DNA of 64,000 nucleotides from Bacteroidota bacterium (GCA_947476145.1 CANJPH010000003.1:62001-126000), one strand, 5' to 3'; positions 33,820 through 42,895 are shown, counted from the first letter of the stretch. Notes: generated by a model not told the origin, from the sequence alone. Made by a program: numbers and translations.

Positions 33820-35259
33820 ATGGACGAGATATTAAATCATATTAAAAATTTATACCAAACAATTCATTCCACCCCCTGGAATCAAATTCATAAGATTCCT
33901 CAGAGTGGCGGTGATCGTATTTATTTTAGAATCATGCAGGGGGAGCAGTCTTGGATTGCAACCTATAATTTGAATATTAAGGAGAACGAAACCTTTATTT
34001 ATTTTGCAGCACATTTCTCTGCTAAAAATATGCCGGTCCCTAAAGTATTAGCCATTAGCGAGGACAAGTCAATTTATATACAGTCCGATTTAGGAAATGT
34101 TTCATTATTGGAGGTGTTGGAAAAAGAAGGTAAAACAGAAAAGGTATATTCTTTGTTTCAAAAAAGTTTAAAGGCATTGGCAAAATTGCAGGTGCAGGGT
34201 GGTCAGGGGTTGGACTATACACATTGTTTAACTTCCAAAGAATTTGGGAAGCATTCTATATTAACGGACTTGCTTTATTATAAATATTATTTTTTAGATA
34301 CCTTACAATATCCTTACGATAAGCAAGCCCTGATTGATGAATTTGAATTACTAAGTGATCGTTTAGCAAGTAAAGAGTTAAATCATTTTTTATTCCGCGA
34401 TTTTCAAAGTAGAAATATTATCGTCAATAACGACGAGGTTTATTTTATAGATTTTCAGGGTGGAATGCAAGGCGGCTTATCCTATGATGTAGCTTCTTTG
34501 TTATGGCAAGCGAAAGCGGAACTCTCTAATGAATGGAAGGAAAAGTTAGTAGACTATTATATTAGTGAAGTGCAACAATTGTTACCAACTCCTATGGATG
34601 AAGTAAAGTTCAAAAATCAATATAATGGTTTTGTATTGCTTCGTTTATTACAAGTGTTGGGCGCCTACGGATTTAGGGGTTTGTTTGAACGCAAGGCGCA
34701 CTTTTTAACGAGTATTCCTTTGGGCTTAAGAAATTTAAAAAGCTTTTTAGCGGTTTCTCCTATTGATGCGGAATCTCCTGTATTTGCAAGCATATTACAA
34801 TGGATGGTGTCGGATGCAGTAGTAGCGAGATTTACGCCACCTGTAGCCACCGAAAAAACACCATTGGTGATTACCATTAATAGTTTTAGTTATAAAAAAG
34901 GGTTGCCAACTGATGCAACAGATAATGGAGGAGGATTTATTTTTGATATGCGTGGTATTTTAAATCCAGGCAGGTTTGATGATTATAAAAAATTATCAGG
35001 GCAGGATAAACCCGTGCAAGATTTTTTAGAACAAAGAACCAAGATGAATACTTTTTTAAATAGTGTTTGGGATTTAATTGACATCACAGTGGAAAATTAT
35101 TTAGAAAGAGGGTTTGAGTCCTTACAAATTAATTTTGGTTGTACAGGTGGGCAACACCGAAGTGTATTTGCGGCAGAGCAAACAGCAAGGCATCTAAAAA
35201 ATAAGTATAAAGTGAAACTGGAATTAGAACATACCAATAAAGATAATTGGGTAAAATAG
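33820..35259 (+). CDS. AmgK-like sugar kinase fused to a RapZ C-terminal domain
   Basis: The 479-residue protein combines two parts. Residues 1 to about 330 are an APH-fold kinase: YLAI-like QSDLGN, FLFRDFQSRN with catalytic Asp194 and Asn199, and YFIDFQGG with metal Asp211. Kinases like this include AmgK, which phosphorylates MurNAc/GlcNAc at the anomeric position. Residues about 345-479 match the RapZ C-terminal domain (TINSFSYKKGLP, FDMRGILNPGR, GCTGGQHRS at 440-448), which in E. coli binds glucosamine-6-phosphate and RNA. A MurU-like gene follows 6 bases later. An AAGGAG precedes the ATG by 13 bases. Confidence 0.85.
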   Translation: MDEILNHIKNLYQTIHSTPWNQIHKIPQSGGDRIYFRIMQGEQSWIATYNLNIKENETFIYFAAHFSAKNMPVPKVLAISEDKSIYIQSDLGNVSLLEVLEKEGKTEKVYSLFQKSLKALAKLQVQGGQGLDYTHCLTSKEFGKHSILTDLLYYKYYFLDTLQYPYDKQALIDEFELLSDRLASKELNHFLFRDFQSRNIIVNNDEVYFIDFQGGMQGGLSYDVASLLWQAKAELSNEWKEKLVDYYISEVQQLLPTPMDEVKFKNQYNGFVLLRLLQVLGAYGFRGLFERKAHFLTSIPLGLRNLKSFLAVSPIDAESPVFASILQWMVSDAVVARFTPPVATEKTPLVITINSFSYKKGLPTDATDNGGGFIFDMRGILNPGRFDDYKKLSGQDKPVQDFLEQRTKMNTFLNSVWDLIDITVENYLERGFESLQINFGCTGGQHRSVFAAEQTARHLKNKYKVKLELEHTNKDNWVK

Positions 35260-35265
35260 TTTTTT

Positions 35266-36009
35266 ATGCGTGCAATGATTTTGGCAGCCGGTTTGGGTAC
35301 AAGGTTAAAGCCCTTTACCGATAAGCATCCCAAGGCTTTGGCCATGGTCAATGGAAAGTCTTTATTGCAAAGAAACGTGGAGTACTTGCTATCTTATGAC
35401 ATTCATGAAATCATCGTAAATGTGCATCATTTTGCAGATCAAATTATTGAAACCATTCAAGAAAATAATGGCTGGGGGGCTAACATTACCATCTCCGATG
35501 AAACAGACGAGGTATTAGAAACGGGGGGTGGATTATTACGGGCTGCCCATTATTTTGAAAACGAAGAAAGTTGGTTAGTCATGAATGCCGATATTTTAAC
35601 TAATTTGGATTTACATAAAATGATTGCGGCGGATGGTTTATTTGCGCAAAAAGCAGAAGGCGAGTTGGTAGCTACTTTAGCAGTAACAGATAGAACCTCC
35701 AGTAGAAATTTAATATTCAATGCAGCGGGTACGCTCTGTGGTTGGAAAAACAATTCAACAGGGGAAGAAAAATGGGCTAATCCTTTAAGAGATCCCAATA
35801 CCGCAGTCCCCAAGGCGTTTAGCGGTATTCAAATAATACATGCTTCTTTTTTAGAAGACTTACAACTACGTGGAAAGTTTTCATTGATTGATGCCTACTT
35901 GCAACTCGCACAGCATTTTGCCATTCATTATTATGATCACAGTGATGGCATCCTATTGGATGTGGGTAAGCCAGAAAGCTTAGAAAAAGCAGCTACTATT
36001 TTTAAGTAA
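35266..36009 (+). CDS. MurU-like sugar-1-phosphate nucleotidyltransferase
   Basis: The 247-residue cytoplasmic enzyme shows the nucleotidyltransferase N-terminus ILAAGLGTRLKPFTDKHPKAL, a strand SWLVMNADI carrying the metal Asp, and TGGGLLRAA. It ends near the core, without a hexapeptide acetyltransferase domain, as in MurU (about 220-240 residues), which makes UDP-MurNAc from MurNAc-1-phosphate. Pairing with the AmgK-like kinase 6 bases upstream supports an AmgK-MurU salvage route that bypasses de novo UDP-MurNAc synthesis. A general mannose- or glucose-1-phosphate enzyme remains possible. Confidence 0.8.
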   Translation: MRAMILAAGLGTRLKPFTDKHPKALAMVNGKSLLQRNVEYLLSYDIHEIIVNVHHFADQIIETIQENNGWGANITISDETDEVLETGGGLLRAAHYFENEESWLVMNADILTNLDLHKMIAADGLFAQKAEGELVATLAVTDRTSSRNLIFNAAGTLCGWKNNSTGEEKWANPLRDPNTAVPKAFSGIQIIHASFLEDLQLRGKFSLIDAYLQLAQHFAIHYYDHSDGILLDVGKPESLEKAATIFK

Positions 36010-36011
36010 AC

Positions 36012-37166
36012 TTATACTTTTATATATATCTTTTTCTTGTCTAAGAGATAAGCAAGTGAAAACATAAATGTAATAAAGCATAGGGCATATATAAATGAGC
36101 CTACTCTTAAATCACTATTTATATTTTTACAAATATGCTCATAGAACCAAGGTAGCGCGCTAGTATAAATAGGCTGTCCCTTTTCATCGGTATGGTCCAC
36201 CCATCTTAATAGTGCTAAAACCCTAGGAAGAAAGCCGCTTAATACAAATATGAATAAAGGATTCTTTCCAAATACATCAAAGAAATGACTCCACTTTCCT
36301 TTTCCTTCTTTAAATTCTAATAAATAAATAAACATACCTAAGGCAATCATAGCAAGTCCTGTCGTATATAATACATAACTGCTGGTCCATATTTTTTTAT
36401 TAATAGGGAAACTAAAATCCCAAATCCAACCGGCTAAAACCAATATTACGCCGGTTAATAATAAATGGCTTAACATTTCAAAATTCTTTCCTTTTGCTTG
36501 AATATATTCACCTACTAAAAACCCTAAAATCACTTGCACAATAGCGGGGAACATGCTTACTAAACCTTCTGGATCAAAAGGAACACCTTCCCCCTTATAA
36601 ATATGACTCACTCCTAAAATGGCTTGATCAATGGAGTTGCCAAAAAAGCCCGATAAGCTATATGGATGGCCTGGTGCGCCTAGTAAAATATTAAGTATCC
36701 AATACCCAATTAAAATCATCATGCCAATAAATAATGCCATGCGGGACTTACCATAATAAACAATTACGGATGCGAAAAAATAACATAAAGCAATTCTTTG
36801 CAAGACACCTAATATTCGAATATTCTCCCAGGTTTTAAAAACCAATACACCTTCCGACCATTTTATAAAAGGGCTCCAATTTAAAAAAAGACCAATCGCA
36901 AATATTAATAAAGTTCGTTTAATTACTTTCTTCCAAAAGTCACTTTCAGTTCCTAAAGCCAATTTTGGCATTACAAAACTCATGGCGTTACCTACTGCAA
37001 ATAAAAAGAAAGGAAATACTAAATCTGTGGGGGTGCAACCATGCCAACTAGCATGTCCCAAAGGACTAAAAATATGCCCCCAACTACCCGGATTATTCAC
37101 TAAAATCATAAGGGCCACCGTGGCGCCTCTGAAAACGTCTAAGGAATAGTATCTTTGCTGCTTCAT
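36012..37166 (-). CDS. DUF5009/NagX-like membrane acetyltransferase (HGSNAT family)
   Basis: The 384-residue integral membrane protein has about ten hydrophobic helices. The family N-terminus is clear: YYSLDVFRGATVALMILVNNPG, then HASWHGCTPTDLVFPFFLFAVGNAMSF, carrying the His used by heparan-alpha-glucosaminide N-acetyltransferase to pass acetyl groups across the membrane. Bacterial NagX relatives are linked with amino-sugar and peptidoglycan salvage. Its stop is 2 bases from the MurU-like gene stop (convergent), so the link is by location only. The exact substrate is unproven. Confidence 0.82.
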   Translation of the reverse strand: MKQQRYYSLDVFRGATVALMILVNNPGSWGHIFSPLGHASWHGCTPTDLVFPFFLFAVGNAMSFVMPKLALGTESDFWKKVIKRTLLIFAIGLFLNWSPFIKWSEGVLVFKTWENIRILGVLQRIALCYFFASVIVYYGKSRMALFIGMMILIGYWILNILLGAPGHPYSLSGFFGNSIDQAILGVSHIYKGEGVPFDPEGLVSMFPAIVQVILGFLVGEYIQAKGKNFEMLSHLLLTGVILVLAGWIWDFSFPINKKIWTSSYVLYTTGLAMIALGMFIYLLEFKEGKGKWSHFFDVFGKNPLFIFVLSGFLPRVLALLRWVDHTDEKGQPIYTSALPWFYEHICKNINSDLRVGSFIYALCFITFMFSLAYLLDKKKIYIKV

Positions 37167-37224
37167 GCTGTGAAAATTAGCGTTAATATTATAAATTACA
37201 TTCTTATATATATACTCAAAATAA

Positions 37225-37232
37225 TATCTTTG
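37225..37232 (+). promoter_or_regulatory. TATCTTTG -7 box of the rml operon
   Basis: TATCTTTG matches TAnnTTTG and lies 16 bases before the rmlB ATG, giving a very short leader. Confidence 0.5.
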
Positions 37233-37248
37233 TAAGATACAAATTCAG

Positions 37249-38343
37249 ATGCAAAAAAATATTTTAATTACCGGAGGAGCAGGCTTTATAGGATCGCATG
37301 TAGTGCGATTAATGGTGACCAAATACCCTGAGTATCAAATCTTTAATTTAGACGCCCTCACTTATGCAGGGAACTTGGAGAACTTAAAGGACATTGAAAC
37401 ACTACCTAACTATCATTTTGTAAAAGCCAATATTTTAGAAGCGGACGCTTTAAAGGATGTTTTCCAAAAGCATAACATTACGGACGTGATTCATTTAGCT
37501 GCCGAGTCGCATGTGGACCGTTCCATTGTTTCCCCATTGGACTTTGTGTATACGAATGTGATTGGTACTGTAAACTTATTAAATACTGCTAAGGATTTTT
37601 GGAAAGGTGATTTAAGTTACGAAAATGCACATGACGGCACCTGGGATCAAAAAAGAGATCATTTGTTTTATCATATTTCTACGGACGAAGTGTACGGTAG
37701 CTTAGGCAAGGAAGGTTTGTTTAAAGAGACCACCCCTTATGATCCCAATTCACCCTACTCTGCAAGTAAAGCAGCGAGTGATCATTTTGTAAGAGCGTAT
37801 GGAGAAACCTATCATTTGCCTATTGTGGTTTCTAACTGTTCTAATAACTATGGCCCTCATCATTTTCCTGAAAAATTAATTCCTTTATTCATTCATAATA
37901 TTATGAATAAAAAACCTTTGCCTGTTTATGGTGATGGTTTGTACACCCGTGATTGGTTGTATGTTATTGACCATGCGCGCGCCATTGATTTAATATTTCA
38001 TGAGGGTAAAAAAGGAGACACCTATAATATTGGTGGTTTTAATGAATGGACCAATATTGATTTAGTGAAATTATTGTGTACGCAGATGGATGAAAAATTA
38101 GGTAGGGCAAAAGGAGAGAGCGAGGGCTTGATTACCTATGTGAAAGATCGTCCAGGACATGATCGCCGTTATGCGATTGATGCGACTAAATTGAATAAGG
38201 AATTAGGATGGAGCCCATCGGTTACTTTTGAACAAGGTTTGGCAGCTACCATTGATTGGTATTTAGACAATACGGCTTGGTTGGAAAATGTCACAACTGG
38301 CGCGTATCAAGCCTATTATATTGATATGTACACGAATAGATAA
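37249..38343 (+). CDS. rmlB: dTDP-glucose 4,6-dehydratase
   Basis: The 364-residue SDR enzyme converts dTDP-glucose to dTDP-4-keto-6-deoxyglucose. It has the NAD-binding GGAGFIGSHVVR, the family motifs DALTYAGNLENL, AAESHVDRSI and HISTDEVYG, and the catalytic YSASKAASDH. NNYGPHHFPEKLIPL and KDRPGHDRRYAID confirm RmlB rather than other epimerases. It heads the rmlB-rmlC-rmlA group, with the next gene 28 bases away. The product supplies 6-deoxyhexoses for surface glycans. Confidence 0.96.
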   Translation: MQKNILITGGAGFIGSHVVRLMVTKYPEYQIFNLDALTYAGNLENLKDIETLPNYHFVKANILEADALKDVFQKHNITDVIHLAAESHVDRSIVSPLDFVYTNVIGTVNLLNTAKDFWKGDLSYENAHDGTWDQKRDHLFYHISTDEVYGSLGKEGLFKETTPYDPNSPYSASKAASDHFVRAYGETYHLPIVVSNCSNNYGPHHFPEKLIPLFIHNIMNKKPLPVYGDGLYTRDWLYVIDHARAIDLIFHEGKKGDTYNIGGFNEWTNIDLVKLLCTQMDEKLGRAKGESEGLITYVKDRPGHDRRYAIDATKLNKELGWSPSVTFEQGLAATIDWYLDNTAWLENVTTGAYQAYYIDMYTNR

Positions 38344-38371
38344 AAAATAAGCAATAAAAATATTGAGCAGT

Positions 38372-38923
38372 ATGAAAATTGAGCAGACCCCTTTACAAGA
38401 TTGTTTTATCATTCACGATAAAGTGCATGGTGATGAAAGAGGGTATTTTATAGAGACCTTTAATCAAAGAGATTTTAATGCAGCCACAGGACTTGACATT
38501 GTTTTTGTACAAGACAATCAATCTAAATCAAGCAAAGGAGTCCTAAGAGGATTGCATATGCAAAGAGGGGCAGCTGCACAAGCGAAACTAGTTAGGGTAT
38601 TAGAAGGTTCGGTATTAGACATTGCGGTAGACTTAAGAAAAGGTTCGCCTAGTTTTGGCAAGCATTACGCAATAGAATTAACAGGAGATAATCATAAACA
38701 ATTTTTTGTACCTGCGGGATTTGCACATGGCTTTCTGGTTTTAAGTGAAACCGCTACCTTCTTTTATAAAGTAGACAAGTTTTATGAGCCAGGGGATGAG
38801 GTTGGTATTATGTATAATGATAAGAACTTGAATATTGATTGGAGGTTGCCAACAGCGGAATTGATATTTTCAGAAAAAGACAAAACATTAGGCAGCTTTG
38901 CGGAATACGCTGCTAGCTTATAG
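38372..38923 (+). CDS. rmlC: dTDP-4-dehydrorhamnose 3,5-epimerase
   Basis: The 183-residue cupin enzyme shows GDERGYFIETFNQRDF, FVQDNQSKSSKGVLRGLHMQ with the catalytic His, LVRVLEGSVLDIAVDLRKGSP, and FVPAGFAHGF with the conserved Tyr/Phe-His region, followed by YKVDKFYEPGDE. The start is taken at ATG 38372 (MKIEQTPLQDCF); a TTG three codons upstream is unlikely. It forms dTDP-4-keto-L-rhamnose. No rmlD reductase follows, unusual for a complete rhamnose locus. Confidence 0.95.
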   Translation: MKIEQTPLQDCFIIHDKVHGDERGYFIETFNQRDFNAATGLDIVFVQDNQSKSSKGVLRGLHMQRGAAAQAKLVRVLEGSVLDIAVDLRKGSPSFGKHYAIELTGDNHKQFFVPAGFAHGFLVLSETATFFYKVDKFYEPGDEVGIMYNDKNLNIDWRLPTAELIFSEKDKTLGSFAEYAASL

Positions 38924-38957
38924 TTCGAAATATAAACATTATTAAATTTTAGTTATC

Positions 38958-39818
38958 ATGAAGGGAATCATATTAGCAGGCGGTTCAGGTACTAGATTGT
39001 ATCCAATAACAAAAGGGATCAGTAAGCAATTAATGCCTATCTATGATAAGCCTATGATTTATTATCCATTGTCTGTGTTAATGCTCGCTGGCATAAAGGA
39101 AGTATTAATTATCACCACACCCGAGGATAGCGATCAATTTAAAAGATTATTAGGAGATGGTAATGAAATAGGTTGCCAGTTTAGTTATGCAGTACAAGCG
39201 GTGCCTAATGGATTGGCGCAAGCCTTTGTTATTGGTGCCGAATTTATTGGTAAGGATAAAGTGGCTTTAGTGCTGGGGGATAATATTTTTTACGGTGCAG
39301 GATTTAGTAAGTTGGTGCAATCCTTTAATAATGTAGAAGGGGCAGCGGTGTTTGCTTATGAAGTTAATGATCCTGAGCGTTATGGTGTAGTAGAATTTGA
39401 CGCCAACAACAATGCATTGTCTTTAGAGGAAAAACCAAAAGCGCCTAAATCCAATTATGCGGTTCCCGGTTTATATTTTTATGATAATCAAGTAGTGGAA
39501 ATTGCTAAAAACATACCTGCATCACCAAGAGGAGAATTTGAAATAACGGACGTCAACAAAGTATACCTAGAACGCAAGCAATTGCAAGTAGGTATCATGA
39601 ACCGAGGTACGGCTTGGTTGGATACGGGTACTTTTGAGTCTTTGGCGGATGCTTGTGAGTTTGTAAGGGTCATTGAGAAAAGACAAAGCCAAAAAATAGG
39701 ATGTATTGAGGAGGTAGCCTTTAGAATGGGCTTTATAGACAAGACTCAATTACTCGTATTGGCGGACAAATATGCCAAGAGTGGGTATGGCGAGTATTTG
39801 AGAAATATAAAAAAATAA
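38958..39818 (+). CDS. rmlA: Glucose-1-phosphate thymidylyltransferase
   Basis: The 286-residue enzyme makes dTDP-glucose, the first step of the pathway. Motifs are [37 protein letters not shown] (the substrate loop, seen in part as GGSGTRLYP), [37 protein letters not shown] and [13 protein letters not shown]. The length equals the RmlA norm. It closes the rml group, 34 bases after rmlC; a weak AAGGTT/AACCTT hairpin follows before the CarH gene. Confidence 0.96.
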   Translation: MKGIILAGGSGTRLYPITKGISKQLMPIYDKPMIYYPLSVLMLAGIKEVLIITTPEDSDQFKRLLGDGNEIGCQFSYAVQAVPNGLAQAFVIGAEFIGKDKVALVLGDNIFYGAGFSKLVQSFNNVEGAAVFAYEVNDPERYGVVEFDANNNALSLEEKPKAPKSNYAVPGLYFYDNQVVEIAKNIPASPRGEFEITDVNKVYLERKQLQVGIMNRGTAWLDTGTFESLADACEFVRVIEKRQSQKIGCIEEVAFRMGFIDKTQLLVLADKYAKSGYGEYLRNIKK

Positions 39819-39860
39819 GGTTTTAGTGAACCTTTCCAAGCTTATATTGTTTTTAACGAT

Positions 39861-40739
39861 ATGCCATCTTATACCATCAAGGATTTAGAGCAGATTTCAG
39901 GAATTAAGGCCCATACGATTCGTATTTGGGAGCAGCGCTATGGTTTTTTACAACCACAGCGTACCGAAACCAATATTAGGTCTTATTCTGCCGATGAGTT
40001 AAAAGTAATTTTGAACGTTTCATTACTCAATAAATACGGGTACAAGATTTCTCATATCGATAAGATGAGCAGCGCTGAGATAGAGGATAAAATCTTTGGA
40101 TTAAATCATTTAGATGCCGAAAAAGAGCGTGTTGTAAATGCGTTGATCAAGGACATGGTTTCCCTAGACATGCTTTCATTTGAAAGACAATTAGACAACT
40201 ATATTGCACAAAAGGGCGTTGAAAAAACAATCACCGATATTATATTTTTCTTTTTAGAACGTGTTGGTGTATTGTGGATTACCAATCATATCAATCCAGC
40301 ACAGGAGCATCTTGCATCCAATATTGTTAGACAAAAAATAATTTTAGGCATTGAAAAATTACCTAAAATGCATACCAATGCAAAGTTGATTGTGTTGTTT
40401 ATGCCAGAGGGAGAATATCATGAAATTGGATTATTGTTTGTACACTTCTTATTAAAATCTAAGGGGTATAATGTAGATTATTTGGGAACCAATGTACCCA
40501 TCGTGGATCTTAAGTATCTAACGGAGTATAAAAAAGTAGACTATTTATACGCGCATATTACGGCACCCACCAGAGGCTTCAAAATGAATAAATTTATGGA
40601 GCAATTGGGCCAAATAAATAAAGACATTCCAATGATCCTCACAGGGCAAATGATGCAGGAATATAAAGGGTCGGTACCTGGAAATATTCGTGTTTTGCAG
40701 TCTCTTTCTGAGACTATGGGATTTCTTTCTAGCTTGTAA
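39861..40739 (+). CDS. carH: CarH/LitR-type cobalamin-dependent light-sensing MerR repressor
   Basis: The 292-residue protein has an N-terminal MerR winged helix (YTIKDLEQISGIKAHTIRIWEQRY, 1-75), a four-helix cobalamin-cap domain and a Rossmann B12-binding domain. Both photoreceptor signatures are present: W139-x9-E149-H150 (LWITNHINPAQEHLAS) and E185-Y-H187-E-I-G190, whose His is the lower cobalt ligand in CarH. CarH binds DNA as a tetramer with adenosylcobalamin in the dark and falls apart in light. It lies next to the sigma-crt operon, so light-induced carotenoid synthesis is the expected role. Light response here is inferred. Confidence 0.88.
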   Translation: MPSYTIKDLEQISGIKAHTIRIWEQRYGFLQPQRTETNIRSYSADELKVILNVSLLNKYGYKISHIDKMSSAEIEDKIFGLNHLDAEKERVVNALIKDMVSLDMLSFERQLDNYIAQKGVEKTITDIIFFFLERVGVLWITNHINPAQEHLASNIVRQKIILGIEKLPKMHTNAKLIVLFMPEGEYHEIGLLFVHFLLKSKGYNVDYLGTNVPIVDLKYLTEYKKVDYLYAHITAPTRGFKMNKFMEQLGQINKDIPMILTGQMMQEYKGSVPGNIRVLQSLSETMGFLSSL

Positions 40740-40786
40740 TTTTCTTTAAAGCATAGATCCTCAATAATTTACCCATTATATTTTTA

Positions 40787-40818
40787 TTGTTTAAGTATTT
40801 TTTAAAATAATTAAACAA
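40787..40818. promoter_or_regulatory. Inverted repeat TTGTTTAA-N16-TTAAACAA (candidate CarH site 1)
   Basis: Perfect 8-bp arms lie at 40787-40794 and 40811-40818 in the intergenic region between carH and the sigma factor gene. The same TGTTTA core recurs in the next repeat. Confidence 0.5.
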
Positions 40819-40836
40819 AATATGAACCCTAACCCT

Positions 40837-40876
40837 TATTTTTGTTTAGCATTATTAATTAAATGTTAAACAAAAA
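40837..40876 (+). promoter_or_regulatory. Sigma-crt operon promoter (TATTTTTG) overlapped by a 10-bp inverted repeat
   Basis: TATTTTTG (40837-40844) fits TAnnTTTG. It overlaps the left arm of TTTTTGTTTA-N18-TAAACAAAAA (40839-40848 and 40867-40876), whose right arm ends 3 bases before the start codon. A repressor on this repeat would cover promoter and start site, as expected for CarH. Confidence 0.55.
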
Positions 40877-40879
40877 GAA

Positions 40880-41380
40880 ATGTCAAACGCCGAATTTAGT
40901 TTACTCCTAACCGAAAACGCCGAATTTTTAAGACCCTTTGCTATTAATCTAACAAAGGATCATGAGACCGCTAAGGACCTTTTTCAGGAAACCTTATTTC
41001 GTGCTTTTTCCAATAAAGACAAGTACAATGTAGGTACCAATATCAAGGCTTGGTTGTACACGATTATGCGTAATATTTTCATAAATGACTACCGTAAACG
41101 TTCAAAGCAATCCATTGTATTTGATAGTACGCCTAATGATTATATCATTGATCAAACGCATACTAAAGTGTTGAATCAAGGTATGACCAACCTAAATATG
41201 CGTGAAGTGAATCAAATGATTTTTGATTTACCGGAATTATTTAGAATCCCATTTAATTTGTATTTTGAGGGGTATAAGTACAATGAAATTGCAGAAGAAT
41301 TAGGAGAGCCTTTGGGTACCATAAAAAGTAGAATTCATTTTGCACGAAAAATTTTGAAACAAAAAATAGAAAGATATTAA
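40880..41380 (+). CDS. ECF-type RNA polymerase sigma factor
   Basis: The 166-residue protein has sigma-2 (FAINLTKDHETAKDLFQETLFRAF, IKAWLYTIMRNIFINDYRKRSK) and sigma-4 (FEGYKYNEIAEELGEPLGTIKSRIHFARKIL, an HTH) regions with a short linker and no sigma-3. No anti-sigma gene lies beside it. It is the first gene of the operon with crtI (7 bases gap). The likely design is that CarH controls this gene and the sigma factor drives further genes, possibly including the crt genes; the second step is inference. Confidence 0.9.
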   Translation: MSNAEFSLLLTENAEFLRPFAINLTKDHETAKDLFQETLFRAFSNKDKYNVGTNIKAWLYTIMRNIFINDYRKRSKQSIVFDSTPNDYIIDQTHTKVLNQGMTNLNMREVNQMIFDLPELFRIPFNLYFEGYKYNEIAEELGEPLGTIKSRIHFARKILKQKIERY

Positions 41381-41387
41381 ACCTAAC

Positions 41388-42893
41388 ATGCCTTCCCCAA
41401 ATAAACAGGTCTTAGTGATAGGTGCCGGATTTGCAGGTCTTTCTGCTGCAAGTTTCTTAGCACAAAAAGGTTGGCAGGTCACCGTTGTTGAGCAACATGA
41501 TATGCCGGGTGGAAGAGCAAGAAAATTTGAAACCAATGGTTTTGTTTTTGACATGGGACCTAGTTGGTATTGGATGCCCGATGTCTTTGAAAAATACTTT
41601 GCAAAGTTTGGAAAAAAAGTGAGTGATTACTATCAACTCAAAAGACTAAATCCCTCCTATCGTGTATATTTTGAGGATACACATTGGGATATGCCTGCCA
41701 ACTATACGGAATTACAAAATTTATTAGAATCGGTGGAACCCGGAGCTGCAAAGGCTTTGGATGCATTCATGGAGGAGGCAAAGTATAAGTATGAAGTGGG
41801 CGTAGGCAAATTAGTACATAAGCCAGGCCAGTCATTATTTGAATTTATAGAATGGGATGTGATTAAAGGTGTTTTTAAGTTGGACATCTTTAAAAACATG
41901 AAAAAGCATGTGGCTCATTTTTTTAAACATCCTTATATTCAGTCTATCATGGAGTTTCCGGTTTTGTTCCTAGGGGCATTGCCTGAAAAAACCCCTGCTT
42001 TATATTCCTTAATGAATTATGCCGATATTAAAGGAGGTACTTGGTATCCAGAAAAAGGAATGTACAGTATTGTGGATGGCATGTACAAGGTGGCGCTAGA
42101 ACAAGGGGTGCAATTTAAATTTGGAGAACAGGTAAGAAATATAAATGTGGTGAATGGTGTGGCAAAATCGGCCAGCACCCTAAAAAAACTTACCAATGAA
42201 CAAAAAGAATATCAGTTTGATGTAATTGTTGGTGCCGGAGATTATCATCATATTGAAACTAATTTATTGGATACTAGATATCAGTCTTATACCAGCAAAT
42301 ACTGGGATGAAAGATTAATGGCGCCAAGTTCTATTTTATACTATGTGGGCTTAAATAAAAAACTAACCGGTGTACAGCATCATAATTTATTTTTTGACAC
42401 TGATTTTAGCATTCATGGAAAAGAGATTTATACTAATCCAGCCTGGCCCAAGGATCCTTTATTTTATGCAAGTTTTCCATCGGTAACGGACCCGACTGTG
42501 GCACCTGCGGGACAGGAAAATATGTTTCTATTAATCCCTATAGCAGCGGGTTTGACTGGAGATACTGAAGAAATTAGAAATATGTATTTTGATAAAATTG
42601 TGGCACGTATGGAGCGAAGATTTGGTCAAACTATTTCAGAATCAATTATTTATAAAAAGTCTTTCGCTGTATCGGATTTTATTTCAGAATATCATTCCTT
42701 TAAGGGGAATGCCTATGGATTGGCAAATACCTTAATGCAAACAGCTATTTTAAAGCCTTCTTGTAAAAGTAAAAAAATAAATAATTTATATTACACCGGA
42801 CAATTAACCGTCCCAGGACCAGGGGTGCCGCCTAGTTTAATAAGTGGAGAAGTGGTTGCGGCACTGGTGAATCAAAATTTTAATAAGGAATAG
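41388..42893 (+). CDS. crtI: Phytoene desaturase
   Basis: The 501-residue flavoenzyme desaturates phytoene towards lycopene. The N-terminal FAD dinucleotide fold is VIGAGFAGLSAASFLAQKGWQVTVVEQHDMPGGRARKF in part, with FDMGPSWYWMPDVFE following. The C-terminal FAD/membrane motif YYTGQLTVPGPGVPPSLISG is typical of CrtI. Length and motifs fit; related CrtD-type enzymes (carotenoid 3,4-desaturase) share the fold, but the position beside crtB favours phytoene desaturase. It is 2 bases from crtB and probably peripheral to the inner membrane. Confidence 0.93.
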   Translation: MPSPNKQVLVIGAGFAGLSAASFLAQKGWQVTVVEQHDMPGGRARKFETNGFVFDMGPSWYWMPDVFEKYFAKFGKKVSDYYQLKRLNPSYRVYFEDTHWDMPANYTELQNLLESVEPGAAKALDAFMEEAKYKYEVGVGKLVHKPGQSLFEFIEWDVIKGVFKLDIFKNMKKHVAHFFKHPYIQSIMEFPVLFLGALPEKTPALYSLMNYADIKGGTWYPEKGMYSIVDGMYKVALEQGVQFKFGEQVRNINVVNGVAKSASTLKKLTNEQKEYQFDVIVGAGDYHHIETNLLDTRYQSYTSKYWDERLMAPSSILYYVGLNKKLTGVQHHNLFFDTDFSIHGKEIYTNPAWPKDPLFYASFPSVTDPTVAPAGQENMFLLIPIAAGLTGDTEEIRNMYFDKIVARMERRFGQTISESIIYKKSFAVSDFISEYHSFKGNAYGLANTLMQTAILKPSCKSKKINNLYYTGQLTVPGPGVPPSLISGEVVAALVNQNFNKE

Positions 42894-42895
42894 AT

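Noticed and set aside
39817..39834. AAGGTT/AACCTT hairpin after rmlA as a terminator.
   Set aside because: Only 6 weak base pairs and no adjacent T run; too weak to list as a feature.
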